The translations under genes were made by a program, and so were the position numbers. A DNA stretch of 22,206 bases from Chrysiogenia bacterium (lineage in GTDB: Bacteria > JAGRBM01), in the NCBI GenBank assembly GCA_020434085.1, contig JAGRBM010000202.1:1-22206 (forward strand). The letters are read 5' to 3'. Of this stretch, positions 1 through 7,349 are shown one piece after another (position 1 is the first letter of the stretch; each line of letters opens with the position of its first letter). The notes beneath the pieces are model-generated. The model was not told the origin of the DNA, searched no databases, and saw nothing but the letters and a program-made list of their open reading frames with translations.

Positions 1-68
1 TCCAGCTCTTTGGGCGTCGCCGGTTCGACCCATTCTCCGTTGATGTAGAACTTTCGATAATCAAACAT
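1..68 (-). CDS. Aldehyde dehydrogenase family protein, N-terminal fragment
   Basis: Only the first 22 codons are in the window; the gene runs off the left edge. Reading leftward from the ATG at 66-68 gives MFDYRKFYINGEWVEPAT followed by PKEL. This is the typical opening of NAD(P)-dependent aldehyde dehydrogenases, where a short Y/F-x-I-N-G-x-W-V strand precedes the cofactor domain. A GAGGAAAAG ribosome binding site lies just upstream of the ATG and supports the start. The catalytic Cys and Glu are outside the window, so substrate and subfamily cannot be judged. The tRNA-Thr gene lies immediately upstream on the same strand. Confidence 0.6.
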   Translation of the reverse strand, partial: MFDYRKFYINGEWVEPATPKEL

Positions 69-157
69 AGCTTTTCCTCTTCTCGCCGAGATTTCACGTT
101 CCATTTCGTGCCGGGTCAGATGATTACCGCTCTGGAAGCGTGTCGCAACGGGAAAAA

Positions 158-233
158 TGGAGCCGGCTAGCGGACTCGAACCGCTGACCTACTGATTACA
201 AATCAGTTGCTCTACCAACTGAGCTAAGCCGGC
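158..233 (-). tRNA. tRNA-Thr (anticodon UGU)
   Basis: On the minus strand a full cloverleaf can be drawn. The acceptor stem is GCCGGCT paired with AGCCGGC, the D arm contains AGCTCAGTTGGTAGAGC, and the T arm contains GGTTCGAGTCC. The anticodon stem ACTGA/TCAGT encloses loop TTTGTAA, so the anticodon is TGT, which reads ACA threonine codons. The discriminator base is T, followed by a genome-encoded CCA at 158-160. A run of five Ts follows the CCA directly and could assist 3' termination or processing. Confidence 0.96.
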
Positions 234-249
234 CCTTGGCAGGGCGCTC

Positions 250-278
250 ATCGTTTTTGATTGCTGCGCCGGTGTCAA
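250..278 (-). promoter_or_regulatory. Candidate promoter for tRNA-Thr
   Basis: A perfect TTGACA -35 box (273-278, minus strand) overlaps the aroK stop codon. Seventeen bases further on is AACGAT (250-255), a poor -10 box. The next bases, GCGCCC, form the GC-rich discriminator typical of stringently controlled stable-RNA promoters. Transcription would begin about 10 nt before the mature tRNA. The weak -10 keeps confidence low; read-through from aroK is the alternative. Confidence 0.3.
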
Positions 279-796
279 GGCTTGATGCCGAGCGTGGCAA
301 GGATCTCGTCCACGACTTCTGCGGGACTTTTCCCGTCCGTATCGATCTTCTGGTCCGCCCTGGCGTAGTGCGGGGCCCGCTCGGTCTTGAGGCGCTCGAT
401 CTCGGCGGCAGGGTCTTCGACCTCCAGCAGCGGGCGGCGGGCCCGGCCGCCGCGGACGCGGTCCAGGGTCGTGTGGGTTCCCGCTTCCAGGCAGACGACG
501 GGCCCGAGCGCGCGCAGGAGCGGCCAGTTTTCTTCTGCCAGCACGATGCCCCCGCCGGTGGAGATCACGGCGCAGGCGCTCTTCGCCAGCGAGGCGAGCA
601 CCTCGCGCTCACAACGCCGAAAGCCCGCCTCCCCCTCGGTGTCGAAGATCTCACCTACGCTGCAGCCGGCCATCTCCTCGATCCGGGTGTCGGTGTCGAG
701 GAACTCCCACCCCAGGCGCGAGGCCAGGGCGCGGCCCACGACGCTCTTGCCGCTGCCCATGAACCCGACGAGGACGATGTTGCGTGGCTTGTCCAT
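275..796 (-). CDS. aroK: Shikimate kinase
   Basis: This 173-residue protein has the usual length for shikimate kinase, which phosphorylates shikimate with ATP in the cytoplasmic chorismate pathway. The Walker A loop GFMGSGKS is at residues 11-18. The Asp pair of the shikimate site (DTD) is at 34-36, the FRxxE motif at 59-63, the GGG turn at 81-83, and the LID arginines around RARRPLL at 118-124. The start at 794-796 places the P-loop at its normal distance from the N-terminus. The gene is divergent from pabB, whose product uses chorismate, so the two flanking units lie on one metabolic route. The tRNA-Thr gene follows 41 nt downstream. No aroB neighbour is present. Confidence 0.95.
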   Translation of the reverse strand: MDKPRNIVLVGFMGSGKSVVGRALASRLGWEFLDTDTRIEEMAGCSVGEIFDTEGEAGFRRCEREVLASLAKSACAVISTGGGIVLAEENWPLLRALGPVVCLEAGTHTTLDRVRGGRARRPLLEVEDPAAEIERLKTERAPHYARADQKIDTDGKSPAEVVDEILATLGIKP

Positions 797-841
797 ACGG
801 CGTGCATGCTAGCCGCGCGCTGCCCGGCGGGCCAGCACCGC

Positions 842-870
842 TCGACCCGGCAACCGCCCTGCCCTATGCT
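842..870 (+). promoter_or_regulatory. Candidate promoter for pabB-pabC
   Basis: TCGACC (842-847) and TATGCT (865-870) are separated by 17 bases; each matches the sigma-70 consensus at four of six positions. The start would fall near 877, giving a leader of about 25 nt that contains the GGGGAGG Shine-Dalgarno at 890-896. This lies in the 105-bp divergent region between aroK and pabB. No clear aroK promoter was seen on the other strand. Confidence 0.4.
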
Positions 871-901
871 CGCCCTTCCCGGAGCCTCCGGGGAGGTTTC
901 C

Positions 902-2293
902 ATGCCCCGCTTCCCCAGCCGCGTGCCAGCCGTATTCGAGGTGCTCGCCAGAGCGCCCGGCAGCCTGTGCGCGCTCTCCGGGGCGCCGGCGGCCACCACC
1001 GCACCGGTCGGCCTTTTCGGCACCAGAGAGACGAGTGTGCTCAGCGCCGATCCCTTCGCACGGCTCGAGATCCGGCGCGACCGCAGCGCGCGGTTCTTCT
1101 TTCGCGGCGGCGAGACGGAAGATTTTTCGCACGGCGATCCGGGTACCACTATCGACTACGCCATCGGGCGCTTCAGTCTGGCGCACGCGACCGGCATTGG
1201 GCCGGGCTGCGCCCTGGCGATTGCCTATGAGGCCGCGCCGTGGTTTGCGCCGGTCAGGTTGAAACCGCGCGAGGGGGAGCGCGGGAGCGACGTGCTTCTG
1301 GTCGCAAGCTTCTACGAAAACGTCCTCACCGAAGATGAGAACGGCGCCCTGCGCATGCGCGCCACCGGTTATGCCCGTGAGAACGCAGCGGCGGCCGAGC
1401 ACGCCCGGTGGCTGAGCGCGCAGCTGGATCAAGTATCCGAGAGCACGCCCCCTGGGCCGGAAGCGGCAACCCTGCAAAGCTCCATGAGCAAGGAAAGCTA
1501 TCTCGAAGCCCTCGCCGCCGTGCAGGAGTTCATCGCTGCCGGGGACATCTACCAGGTGAATCTCTCCCAGCAGCTCAGCATGAGTGCGGGTGACCCGGCG
1601 GCCATCTGGCGCCGCCTTGTGGAGGCCCATCCCACCGGCTGGAGCACGTGGCTGGACATGGGAGAGGCCGGCGTGCTGCTCTCGAACTCGCCCGAGTGTT
1701 TTCTGCGCCGCCGCGGGCAGACGCTGGAAACTTTTCCCATCAAGGGGACCCGCGCCAGCGAGGGCAGCGACGCGGCGGCAACCATCGAAGAATTGCGCCG
1801 CGACCCCAAGGAACTGGCCGAGCACCGCATGATTATCGACCTGGAGCGCAACGACCTGGGCCGCATTGCCCAGATCGGCTCGGTGGATGTCCCCGCACGC
1901 GAGTACGTGGAAAGCTACGGCACGGTCCATCACCTCGTATCCTGCGTGCGCGCCCGCGTTAATGAGCGCTTGAGCGTGGGCGAGATTCTGCGGGCGACCT
2001 TTCCCGGAGGCTCCATCACCGGCGCGCCCAAAAAGCGGGCGATGGAAATCATCGACATGCTCGAACCCGTCGGGCGCGGCTTCTATACCGGTGCCCTCGG
2101 CACGATCAGCGCCAACGGAGACATGGATCTGTCCATTGTGATCCGCGCCGCGCACTACCGCGACGGCGCGCTACACTACAGCGCCGGCGGCGGGATCGTC
2201 GCCGACAGCCGCGCCGAAGCCGAGGTGGCCGAGAGCTGGCTCAAGGCGCTCGCGTTCCTGCGGGCCTGCGGCATGGAAGGAAGTCATGACTGA
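902..2293 (+). CDS. pabB: Aminodeoxychorismate synthase component I
   Basis: This 463-residue chorismate-binding enzyme aminates chorismate to 4-amino-4-deoxychorismate, using ammonia from a PabA-type glutaminase, in folate synthesis. The PIKGTR motif is at 279-284; its Lys281 corresponds to the covalent-catalysis lysine that separates PabB from TrpE. The C-terminal chorismate-binding core includes AAGDIYQVNLSQ (212-223), ERNDLGR (315-321), GGSITGAPKKRAMEII (369-384) and SAGGGIVADS (427-436). The ATG at 902 is chosen because GGGGAGG precedes it and the protein then has family length. The frame stays open upstream to 236, but that extension would run through aroK antisense and has no family character. 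No pabA is in the window. The last 8 nt overlap the next gene. Confidence 0.93.
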   Translation: MPRFPSRVPAVFEVLARAPGSLCALSGAPAATTAPVGLFGTRETSVLSADPFARLEIRRDRSARFFFRGGETEDFSHGDPGTTIDYAIGRFSLAHATGIGPGCALAIAYEAAPWFAPVRLKPREGERGSDVLLVASFYENVLTEDENGALRMRATGYARENAAAAEHARWLSAQLDQVSESTPPGPEAATLQSSMSKESYLEALAAVQEFIAAGDIYQVNLSQQLSMSAGDPAAIWRRLVEAHPTGWSTWLDMGEAGVLLSNSPECFLRRRGQTLETFPIKGTRASEGSDAAATIEELRRDPKELAEHRMIIDLERNDLGRIAQIGSVDVPAREYVESYGTVHHLVSCVRARVNERLSVGEILRATFPGGSITGAPKKRAMEIIDMLEPVGRGFYTGALGTISANGDMDLSIVIRAAHYRDGALHYSAGGGIVADSRAEAEVAESWLKALAFLRACGMEGSHD

Positions 2294-3155
2294 GGAATAC
2301 GTCCTGCTCGATGACGAGACCCTGCCCGCGCGCGCCGCGCGGGTGAGCGCGCTCGATCGCGGATTTCTCTACGGCGAGGCCGTGTTCACCACCCTGCGCG
2401 CCTACGCAGGCGCCCTGCCCTTTCTTGCCGAACACGAGGCGCGTCTTCGCACCCACGCCCGCGCCATCGGAGCGGCCTTTCCCTGGAGCGCCCACAAACT
2501 CCGGCAGCGCATCTCCAAGCTGCTCGACGCCAACGATCTGCTCGATGCGCAGGCCAGCGTGCGCGTGCAGCTCTCGAGCGGCGTGGGCGAGAACACCGGA
2601 CTCTTCGAGTGCGCCCGCGGCGAACCCACCGTCCTGGCGCTGGCCGCGCCCGTGCCCGGGCGCATTCTTGCCCGTCGCAGCGAAGGCGTGGCCATCGCGA
2701 CAATCGATGGGCTCCACACCGGCGATACCGGAAGCTTCAAACTCAGCGGCTATACCCGCAACCGGCTCTGCACCACCCAGGCCCACCAGAGGGGCGCCGA
2801 CGAGGGGGTATTCCTGAGCGCTGCCGGCGAGGTGCTAGAGGCTGCCACGGCCAATCTTTTTTTCGTGCGCGGCGGCGCGCTCCATACCCCGGCGCCGGGC
2901 ACGGGGATTCTCTGCGGCGTCACCCGCGGACAGGTCATCGCCCTGGCCCGCCGGCGCGGCATCGCCGTCCATGAAGGGCACTACCGCACCACCGACCTGC
3001 TGAGCGCCGATGAGGCCTTTCTGAGCTCCAGCGTCTCGGAAATCGTCCCCGTGCGCTCGGTCAACGGCGCCCCGGTAAGCGGCTTCGAGGCGCGCCCACT
3101 GACCCGTGCCCTGCAGGACCTCTACGACGCCTTGGTCGCCACGCGGAGCGCCTGA
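2286..3155 (+). CDS. pabC: Aminodeoxychorismate lyase-like class IV aminotransferase-fold enzyme
   Basis: This is a 289-residue fold-type IV PLP protein. It shows the N-terminal DRGFLYGEAVFTTLR (24-38), the Schiff-base lysine K152 in GSFKLSGYTRN, the PLP-binding Glu185 in EVLEAATANLF, and the C-terminal SSSVSEIVPV (247-256). Family members include aminodeoxychorismate lyase (PabC), branched-chain aminotransferase and D-amino-acid aminotransferase, which are hard to tell apart by eye. The ATG overlaps the pabB stop (ATGACTGA, 2286-2293), implying translational coupling with pabB. That context makes the lyase, which releases pyruvate and p-aminobenzoate, the best call. A branched-chain or D-amino-acid transaminase remains possible. 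Confidence 0.83.
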   Translation: MTEEYVLLDDETLPARAARVSALDRGFLYGEAVFTTLRAYAGALPFLAEHEARLRTHARAIGAAFPWSAHKLRQRISKLLDANDLLDAQASVRVQLSSGVGENTGLFECARGEPTVLALAAPVPGRILARRSEGVAIATIDGLHTGDTGSFKLSGYTRNRLCTTQAHQRGADEGVFLSAAGEVLEAATANLFFVRGGALHTPAPGTGILCGVTRGQVIALARRRGIAVHEGHYRTTDLLSADEAFLSSSVSEIVPVRSVNGAPVSGFEARPLTRALQDLYDALVATRSA

Positions 3156-3166
3156 GACAGTCCCCC

Positions 3167-3225
3167 TTGCCGCCGGGGGCCCGCTCGTCTATAGATGGCT
3201 CCTCGCTTGACGGCCCCTTGGCCGT
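3167..3225 (+). promoter_or_regulatory. Candidate rpoZ promoter with leader hairpin
   Basis: TTGCCG (3167-3172) and TATAGA (3190-3195) are 17 bases apart, each matching the consensus at four of six positions. The -35 sits in the loop of a CCCCC/GGGGG inverted repeat (3162-3179), which lacks a U-tract and so is not a convincing pabC terminator. Downstream, ACGGCC-CCTT-GGCCGT (3210-3225) forms a perfect 6-bp hairpin just before the GGAGG ribosome binding site at 3234-3238. Confidence 0.45.
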
Positions 3226-3243
3226 GAGTGACCGGAGGATTCC

Positions 3244-3465
3244 ATGGCCCGCGTAACCATCGAAGATTGCATTGAAAAGGTCGACAACCGCTTTGAGCTC
3301 GTGCACGTCGGTGTGCGCCGTGCCAAGCAGCTCTTCAAGGGCGCGCCCTCGCTCGTGGATTCCGACAACAAGGCCCCGATTCAGGCCCTTCGCGAGATCG
3401 CCGAAGGCCGTGTGATCGCCATCCACGACAGCCTCAGCGAAGAGGAAGAGAGCAACATGCTCTAG
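3244..3465 (+). CDS. rpoZ: DNA-directed RNA polymerase omega subunit
   Basis: This 73-residue protein has the omega hallmarks: [20 protein letters not shown] at the start, a basic segment RRAKQLFKG (25-33), and the [12 protein letters not shown] helix (46-57). Omega binds the beta' subunit and helps assemble and stabilise RNA polymerase. The length is close to the short end of the family (about 70-90 residues). The C-terminus is acidic ([11 protein letters not shown]). A GGAGG site six bases ahead fixes the start. It lies 88 nt after pabC with its own candidate promoter, and ends at a terminator it shares with the convergent isc operon. No gmk or spoT neighbour is present, unlike in many proteobacteria. 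Confidence 0.95.
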   Translation: MARVTIEDCIEKVDNRFELVHVGVRRAKQLFKGAPSLVDSDNKAPIQALREIAEGRVIAIHDSLSEEEESNML

Positions 3466-3480
3466 CCCTCGCTGCATTTG

Positions 3481-3521
3481 AAACAAAGAAGGCGCGCCCA
3501 CCGGGCGCGCCTTTTCTTTTT
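3481..3521. terminator. Bidirectional intrinsic terminator between rpoZ and iscX
   Basis: A perfect 9-bp stem, GGCGCGCCC/GGGCGCGCC (3491-3499 with 3503-3511), has a 3-nt loop. The plus strand continues TTTTCTTTTT after the stem. On the minus strand the stem is followed by TTCTTTGTTT (3490-3481). It can therefore end rpoZ transcription rightward and the isc operon leftward. Confidence 0.88.
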
Positions 3522-3538
3522 CGTGATTGGTGAATGCA

Positions 3539-3757
3539 CTACTGGTTGTCGCGATACTCTTCGAGCCAGGCCATCTGAATGGCCTCGAGAATTTTCTCGT
3601 TGGACTTCTTGGAGTCACCCACGAATCCATCGAGTTCCATCACCCAATTGTGCAGGTCGGTAAAGCGGACGCTCAGCGGGTCCTTCTCCGGCATTTTCTC
3701 GTAGAGACGAATGCCGATCTCTTCGACGTCGGTCCAGGTAATTTCATCCGGGTCCAT
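3539..3757 (-). CDS. iscX: Fe-S cluster assembly protein IscX
   Basis: This 72-residue acidic protein shows the IscX/YfhJ signature: ITWTDVEEIGIRLYE (residues 6-20), DPLSVRFTDLHNWV (26-39) and the C-terminal SNEKILEAIQMAWLEEYRD (52-70). IscX binds the cysteine desulphurase IscS and modulates cluster formation on IscU, and may bind iron. It is the last gene of the isc operon and starts 18 nt after hscA. In gammaproteobacterial operons fdx lies between hscA and iscX; here it is missing. The length is close to the 66 residues of the E. coli protein. Confidence 0.93.
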   Translation of the reverse strand: MDPDEITWTDVEEIGIRLYEKMPEKDPLSVRFTDLHNWVMELDGFVGDSKKSNEKILEAIQMAWLEEYRDNQ

Positions 3758-3775
3758 GGGGGTCTCTCCCTTCTC

Positions 3776-5650
3776 TTACGAAAGCGCTTCGTCGACGCGC
3801 TTGTCGCGCAGCGCCTTGGCAATGCCGGCGTTCACAATACGCTCTGCCAGCGGGTGGGTGGCATCATCGAGCGCAGCGATGCACTGGCGAATCTTGTGGC
3901 GATCCGAGCCATCACCCAGTGCGCTCTCCAGCGCGGCGACGGCACCGTTGACCATATCCCGCTCAGCCTGCTCAATCTCCACTTCTTCGCGCGAGAGTGC
4001 CTTGCGCGTGGCACGCAGCACCGACTCGGCCTCGACGCGGACCTCGGCTGCAAGGCGCGCCTCGATATCTTCTTCGGCGTGGTCGTAGGATGCCTCGAGC
4101 ATCCGCTCGACTTCCTCGTCGGTGAGGCCCGAGCTTGGCTGCACTTCGATGGAGGCTTCCTTACCGGTGCGCAGCTCCTTGGCTGTCACATTCAGGATCC
4201 CGTTGGCATCGATCAGGAAAGTCACCTGGAGCTTCGGGATACCGGCGGGCATGGGTTCGATATCACGCAACTCGAAGCGCGCAAGCGAGCGACAGTCTTT
4301 CACCAGCTCGCGCTCGCCCTGGAGCACGTGGATGCTCACGTTCTTCTGCCCATCCACGCTGGTGGTGTAGATCTCATGCGCGCTGGCAGGAATGGTGGTG
4401 TTGCGGTGAATGAGCTTCTCGACGACGCCGCCCAGGGTCTCGATCCCCAGGGAGAGCGGGATGACGTCGAGCAGGAGTACATCCTCTCGACCGGTGGTGA
4501 GCACGTCGGCCTGAATGGAAGCGCCCAGCGCGACGACAGTATCGGGGTCCACCTGGTGGTGGAGCTCGGCGCCAAAGAAGTTGCCAACCAGCTCACGTAC
4601 CAGCGGCACGCGGGTCGAACCGCCAACGAGCACCACATGCTCAAGTGACTTGATGTCGATGCCCGAATCGGCGACCGCCGACTTGCACGAGGCAATCGTC
4701 TTGTCGATAAACGGCCGGATCAGTTCTTCGAATTCCGAGCGGGTCACCTTGCGTGAGAAGTCCACACCGGCGGCGCTCTCCTTGACGGCAAAGGTCTCCT
4801 CTTTCGCCGAAGAGAGCACCATCTTCACGCGCTCGGCCTCGTGAATGATCGCGGCCTGTAAATTCCGGTTGCTGGAGAGATCGATGCCGATTTCAGCTCC
4901 GATCTTGTCCGCCAGTGCGCGGTCGAAGTCATCGCCGCCCAAAAGCGTATCGCCATGGGTGGAGAGCACCTCGAAGACGCCCTCGTTGAGCGCGAGGATA
5001 GAGATGTCAAAGGTGCCGCCGCCCAGGTCGTAGACGGCCACGTGGCCCTGCGCCTTGCGATCGAGCCCGTAGGCAAGCGCGGCGGCGGTGGGCTCGTTCA
5101 GAATGCGCAGCACGTTGAGCCCCGCGACCTTGCCCGCCATCTTGGTGGCCTGGCGCTGGGAATCGTTGAAGTAGGCCGGCACGGTAATGACCACGTCCTC
5201 GACGGGGGCGCCAAGCTGCTCGGTGCCGATCTCCTTGAGCCGTCGCAGAATCATCGCCGAGACTTCGACCGGGTTATAGCGATCCTCGCCCACGCGGAAG
5301 TAGGCCATTTCCTGGCCTTCCTCCCCGGGCTCAATATCGAAGGGGAGTTTCTCGCGAAGGTCTTCGACCTCATCGAATCCCTTGCCGATGAAGCGCTTGA
5401 TCGAAAAGAGCGTGTGCTCGGGGTCGCGAACGCGCTCCTCACGCGCATCGCGCCCCACGCTGATGCGGCCTTTTTCGAAGTGCACCGCCGAGGGGAGAAT
5501 TTTCTCACCTTCCTCGTCGGTCAGAATCTGGGGCACATCGTCCTTCACCACTGCGATGAGGGAGTTGGTCGTTCCAAGGTCGATGCCCACGGCCGGGGCC
5601 TTGGCCCGCACACCGCTGATATCAATTTGAATCGGTCGAATTTCAGCCAT
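3776..5650 (-). CDS. hscA: Fe-S cluster assembly Hsp70 chaperone HscA
   Basis: This 624-residue Hsp70 is close to HscA length (about 616) and shorter than DnaK (about 638). The nucleotide-binding domain carries GIDLGTTNS (22-30), [24 protein letters not shown], a phosphate-2 loop [10 protein letters not shown] and GGSTRVP. The linker reads [17 protein letters not shown], then the substrate-binding beta domain and helical lid follow. HscA, with HscB, releases the [2Fe-2S] cluster from IscU by recognising its LPPVK loop, which is present in the IscU encoded here. The ATG at 5650 is preferred; a GTG one codon earlier (5653) is possible. The gene starts 9 nt after hscB ends, consistent with coupled translation. 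Placement between hscB and iscX separates it from DnaK. Confidence 0.95.
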   Translation of the reverse strand: MAEIRPIQIDISGVRAKAPAVGIDLGTTNSLIAVVKDDVPQILTDEEGEKILPSAVHFEKGRISVGRDAREERVRDPEHTLFSIKRFIGKGFDEVEDLREKLPFDIEPGEEGQEMAYFRVGEDRYNPVEVSAMILRRLKEIGTEQLGAPVEDVVITVPAYFNDSQRQATKMAGKVAGLNVLRILNEPTAAALAYGLDRKAQGHVAVYDLGGGTFDISILALNEGVFEVLSTHGDTLLGGDDFDRALADKIGAEIGIDLSSNRNLQAAIIHEAERVKMVLSSAKEETFAVKESAAGVDFSRKVTRSEFEELIRPFIDKTIASCKSAVADSGIDIKSLEHVVLVGGSTRVPLVRELVGNFFGAELHHQVDPDTVVALGASIQADVLTTGREDVLLLDVIPLSLGIETLGGVVEKLIHRNTTIPASAHEIYTTSVDGQKNVSIHVLQGERELVKDCRSLARFELRDIEPMPAGIPKLQVTFLIDANGILNVTAKELRTGKEASIEVQPSSGLTDEEVERMLEASYDHAEEDIEARLAAEVRVEAESVLRATRKALSREEVEIEQAERDMVNGAVAALESALGDGSDRHKIRQCIAALDDATHPLAERIVNAGIAKALRDKRVDEALS

Positions 5651-5659
5651 CACAAACTC

Positions 5660-6355
5660 TCAGTCTGCCACGCCGCCCGAAGCGGCCCGGCCGATGTTTT
5701 CTTCCATGCGGGCCAGATAACCCTCGAACTGACGTGCCTTTTGAAGCTCGCGGGCGAAGGCGCTCCGTTCTTCGATTCCCTCGCCGCGCGCACGCAGCTC
5801 CCCGAGTTTTTCGGCATCCCAGCGGGCCGCCAGCGCATCGAGTTTTTCCCGACTCTCCAAGCGCAAGCCCTCAAGGCGCGTCTTGAGCTTTTCAAGCGCC
5901 TGCGTATCACCCTCGGCAAGGGCTTCCTGCATCTCGAAGAACTCCTCGGCCAGCTCGACCGGCACGTTCTTCGAATCCGCGTCCCCAATTTCGAGCAGTT
6001 CTTTCTCGGTCTTGAAGAGGTAGCGCAGCCGCGCACCCGCATCACGCAGGGTGCGGTAGGATTTATTCAGCAGCGCCGAACGCTCCAGCGAGTAAGCGCT
6101 CGCCGGCTCTCCCGCATTGTGGAAGCGGTCCGGGTGAAGCTTTCGCGAGCGCGCGTGGAAGTCCCGCTGCAGCGTGGTGGCGTCGAAGTCCATGGACGCA
6201 GGAACGCCCCACAGTTCAAAGTAATCGGCATGCTCCGGCGCGGGCTGGGGCATCCCGCACTGGGCGCACACATCGTCGGAGAGCTGCAGCTCCGCCCCGC
6301 ACTTCCAGCAGGGCGCCGCGCCGGCGGCACGGTCTATTGTCGCGGTCTCATTCAT
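5660..6355 (-). CDS. hscB: Fe-S co-chaperone HscB with N-terminal zinc-finger-like domain
   Basis: This is a 231-residue J-protein that delivers IscU to HscA and stimulates its ATPase. An N-terminal CxxC pair (C16, C19 and C30, C33) precedes the J-domain (about 44-112), which holds LHPDRF with HPD at 74-76. A C-terminal three-helix IscU-binding region follows (about 130-225). E. coli HscB is 171 residues and lacks the cysteine module; a similar module is known in eukaryotic HSC20. The ATG at 6353-6355 is chosen because the family sequence begins there. The frame is open further upstream, but that would overlap iscA by 89 nt and encodes low-complexity sequence. There is a 117-nt gap to iscA that contains a hairpin. 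Confidence 0.93.
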   Translation of the reverse strand: MNETATIDRAAGAAPCWKCGAELQLSDDVCAQCGMPQPAPEHADYFELWGVPASMDFDATTLQRDFHARSRKLHPDRFHNAGEPASAYSLERSALLNKSYRTLRDAGARLRYLFKTEKELLEIGDADSKNVPVELAEEFFEMQEALAEGDTQALEKLKTRLEGLRLESREKLDALAARWDAEKLGELRARGEGIEERSAFARELQKARQFEGYLARMEENIGRAASGGVAD

Positions 6356-6386
6356 GGGCCGCTCAAAATTCCTCTGTCTGCTGAGA

Positions 6387-6429
6387 AACCCGCGTGCGGT
6401 GCCCGATTTTCGGGGCTGCAGCGCGGGTT
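6387..6429 (-). promoter_or_regulatory. Two-tier hairpin in the iscA-hscB intercistronic gap
   Basis: Outer arms AACCCGCG/CGCGGGTT (6422-6429 and 6387-6394, 8 bp) enclose an inner CCCGA-AAA-TCGGG hairpin (6402-6414), read on the transcript strand. No U-run follows, so it is not a standard terminator. It may be an RNA processing or stability element that sets levels of the upstream iscRSUA and downstream hscBA-iscX segments. It could also be a chance structure in GC-rich DNA. Confidence 0.45.
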
Positions 6430-6473
6430 CCTGGGTCGAAACGGATGCCGCCAAATCGGCGGCCGGAATCTGC

Positions 6474-6869
6474 TTACGCGGTAAACGACTGCCCGCAACC
6501 GCATTCGGCCTCGGCGTTGGGATTGCTGAAGGTAAAGCCCGTGCCGTTGAGAGAATCAACAAAATCGAGCTGCGTCCCGCGAAGATACAGCGCGCTCTTG
6601 GGGTCCATGAAAACCCGCACGCCGTTGATCAGGTAAATCTTGTCGCGCTTGCGCGAGGCCGACTCGAAAGCGAGCTTGTAGGAAAGCCCTGAACACCCGC
6701 CGCCGATGATGGCAACACGCAGGCCCGCTTCCTCGGGCAGTTTTTCCTGCTCGAACATGGCCAGCACCTGCTTGGCCGCCGAGTCGGTGAGCGTAATGGG
6801 CGCGTCGTCGGCCGGAAGAACCGGCTGGGCCTGTGGCTGTTGCTGTGTTGCTGCGCTCTGTGCGGTCAT
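6474..6869 (-). CDS. iscA: A-type Fe-S cluster carrier IscA
   Basis: This 131-residue HesB/IscA family protein carries the three conserved cysteines: C59 in GGGCSGLSY, and C123 and C125 in ECGCGQSF. The core runs from ITLTDSAAKQVLAMF (25-39) to the end. IscA is a carrier for iron or clusters, passing them from IscU to client apoproteins. About 22 extra N-terminal residues, rich in Gln, Ala and Pro, precede the core and are not typical of the roughly 107-residue E. coli protein. The ATG at 6869 is the only obvious in-frame start before the core. It lies 48 nt after iscU. The call could be ErpA or SufA by sequence, but the operon position favours IscA. Confidence 0.92.
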   Translation of the reverse strand: MTAQSAATQQQPQAQPVLPADDAPITLTDSAAKQVLAMFEQEKLPEEAGLRVAIIGGGCSGLSYKLAFESASRKRDKIYLINGVRVFMDPKSALYLRGTQLDFVDSLNGTGFTFSNPNAEAECGCGQSFTA

Positions 6870-6917
6870 AACTGTCTCTCTCTAAACTCGCGCTGGTTGA
6901 TCAGGCAGGATCGAGCT

Positions 6918-7322
6918 TCAGGCTTCCTTGGCCTGCGCCTCGCCCGCGCCCTGCTTCTTCTTGTAGTCCTCGATGGCCGCCTTGATGGCGTCCTCGGCGA
7001 GCACCGAGCAGTGAATCTTCACGGGAGGAAGCGCAAGTTCCTCGACGATGTCGGTATTCTTGATCTTCATTGCGTCATCGACGCTCTTGCCCTTGACCCA
7101 CTCGGTGGCCAGCGAGCTCGAAGCGATCGCGCTGCCGCAACCGAAGGTCTTGAACTTCGCATCCTCGATGACGCCGTCCTTGATCTTGATCTGCAGCTTC
7201 ATCACGTCACCGCACTCGGGGGCTCCGACCACGCCGGTTCCCACGTCATTGGCTTCCTTGTCGAGACTCCCCACGTTGCGGGGGTTCTCGTAGTGATCGA
7301 TTACTTTTTCGCCATAGGCCAT
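6918..7322 (-). CDS. iscU: Fe-S cluster scaffold protein IscU
   Basis: This 134-residue scaffold on which [2Fe-2S] clusters are built has all expected ligands: C37 with D39 in GAPECGDVM, C62 in FGCGSA, and H104-C105 in KIHCS. The HscA recognition loop LPPVK is at 98-102. It receives sulphur from IscS and hands clusters on with HscA/HscB help. The C-terminus (KKKQGAGEAQAKEA) is a short charged tail slightly longer than the 128-residue E. coli protein. It starts 27 nt after iscS. Confidence 0.97.
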   Translation of the reverse strand: MAYGEKVIDHYENPRNVGSLDKEANDVGTGVVGAPECGDVMKLQIKIKDGVIEDAKFKTFGCGSAIASSSLATEWVKGKSVDDAMKIKNTDIVEELALPPVKIHCSVLAEDAIKAAIEDYKKKQGAGEAQAKEA

Positions 7323-7349
7323 GATGCCACTCTCCTTGAAAATTCCGTG

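Noticed and set aside
236-901. N-terminal extension of the pabB frame, 222 extra codons
   Set aside because: It runs antisense through aroK and has no recognisable domain. A good ribosome binding site and family length support the ATG at 902.
809-2155. Long minus-strand open frame opposite pabB
   Set aside because: The pabB protein on the plus strand has clear motifs; the antisense frame is a product of GC-rich codon use and has no ribosome binding site or family features.
3162-3179. CCCCC/GGGGG inverted repeat as a pabC terminator
   Set aside because: Only 5 bp with a long loop and no T-run; it coincides with the rpoZ promoter candidate.
3527-6484. Two long plus-strand open frames opposite iscX, hscA and hscB (373 and 509 codons)
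   Set aside because: They are shadows of strongly conserved Hsp70 and J-protein genes, cross two or more real genes, and have no recognisable domain.
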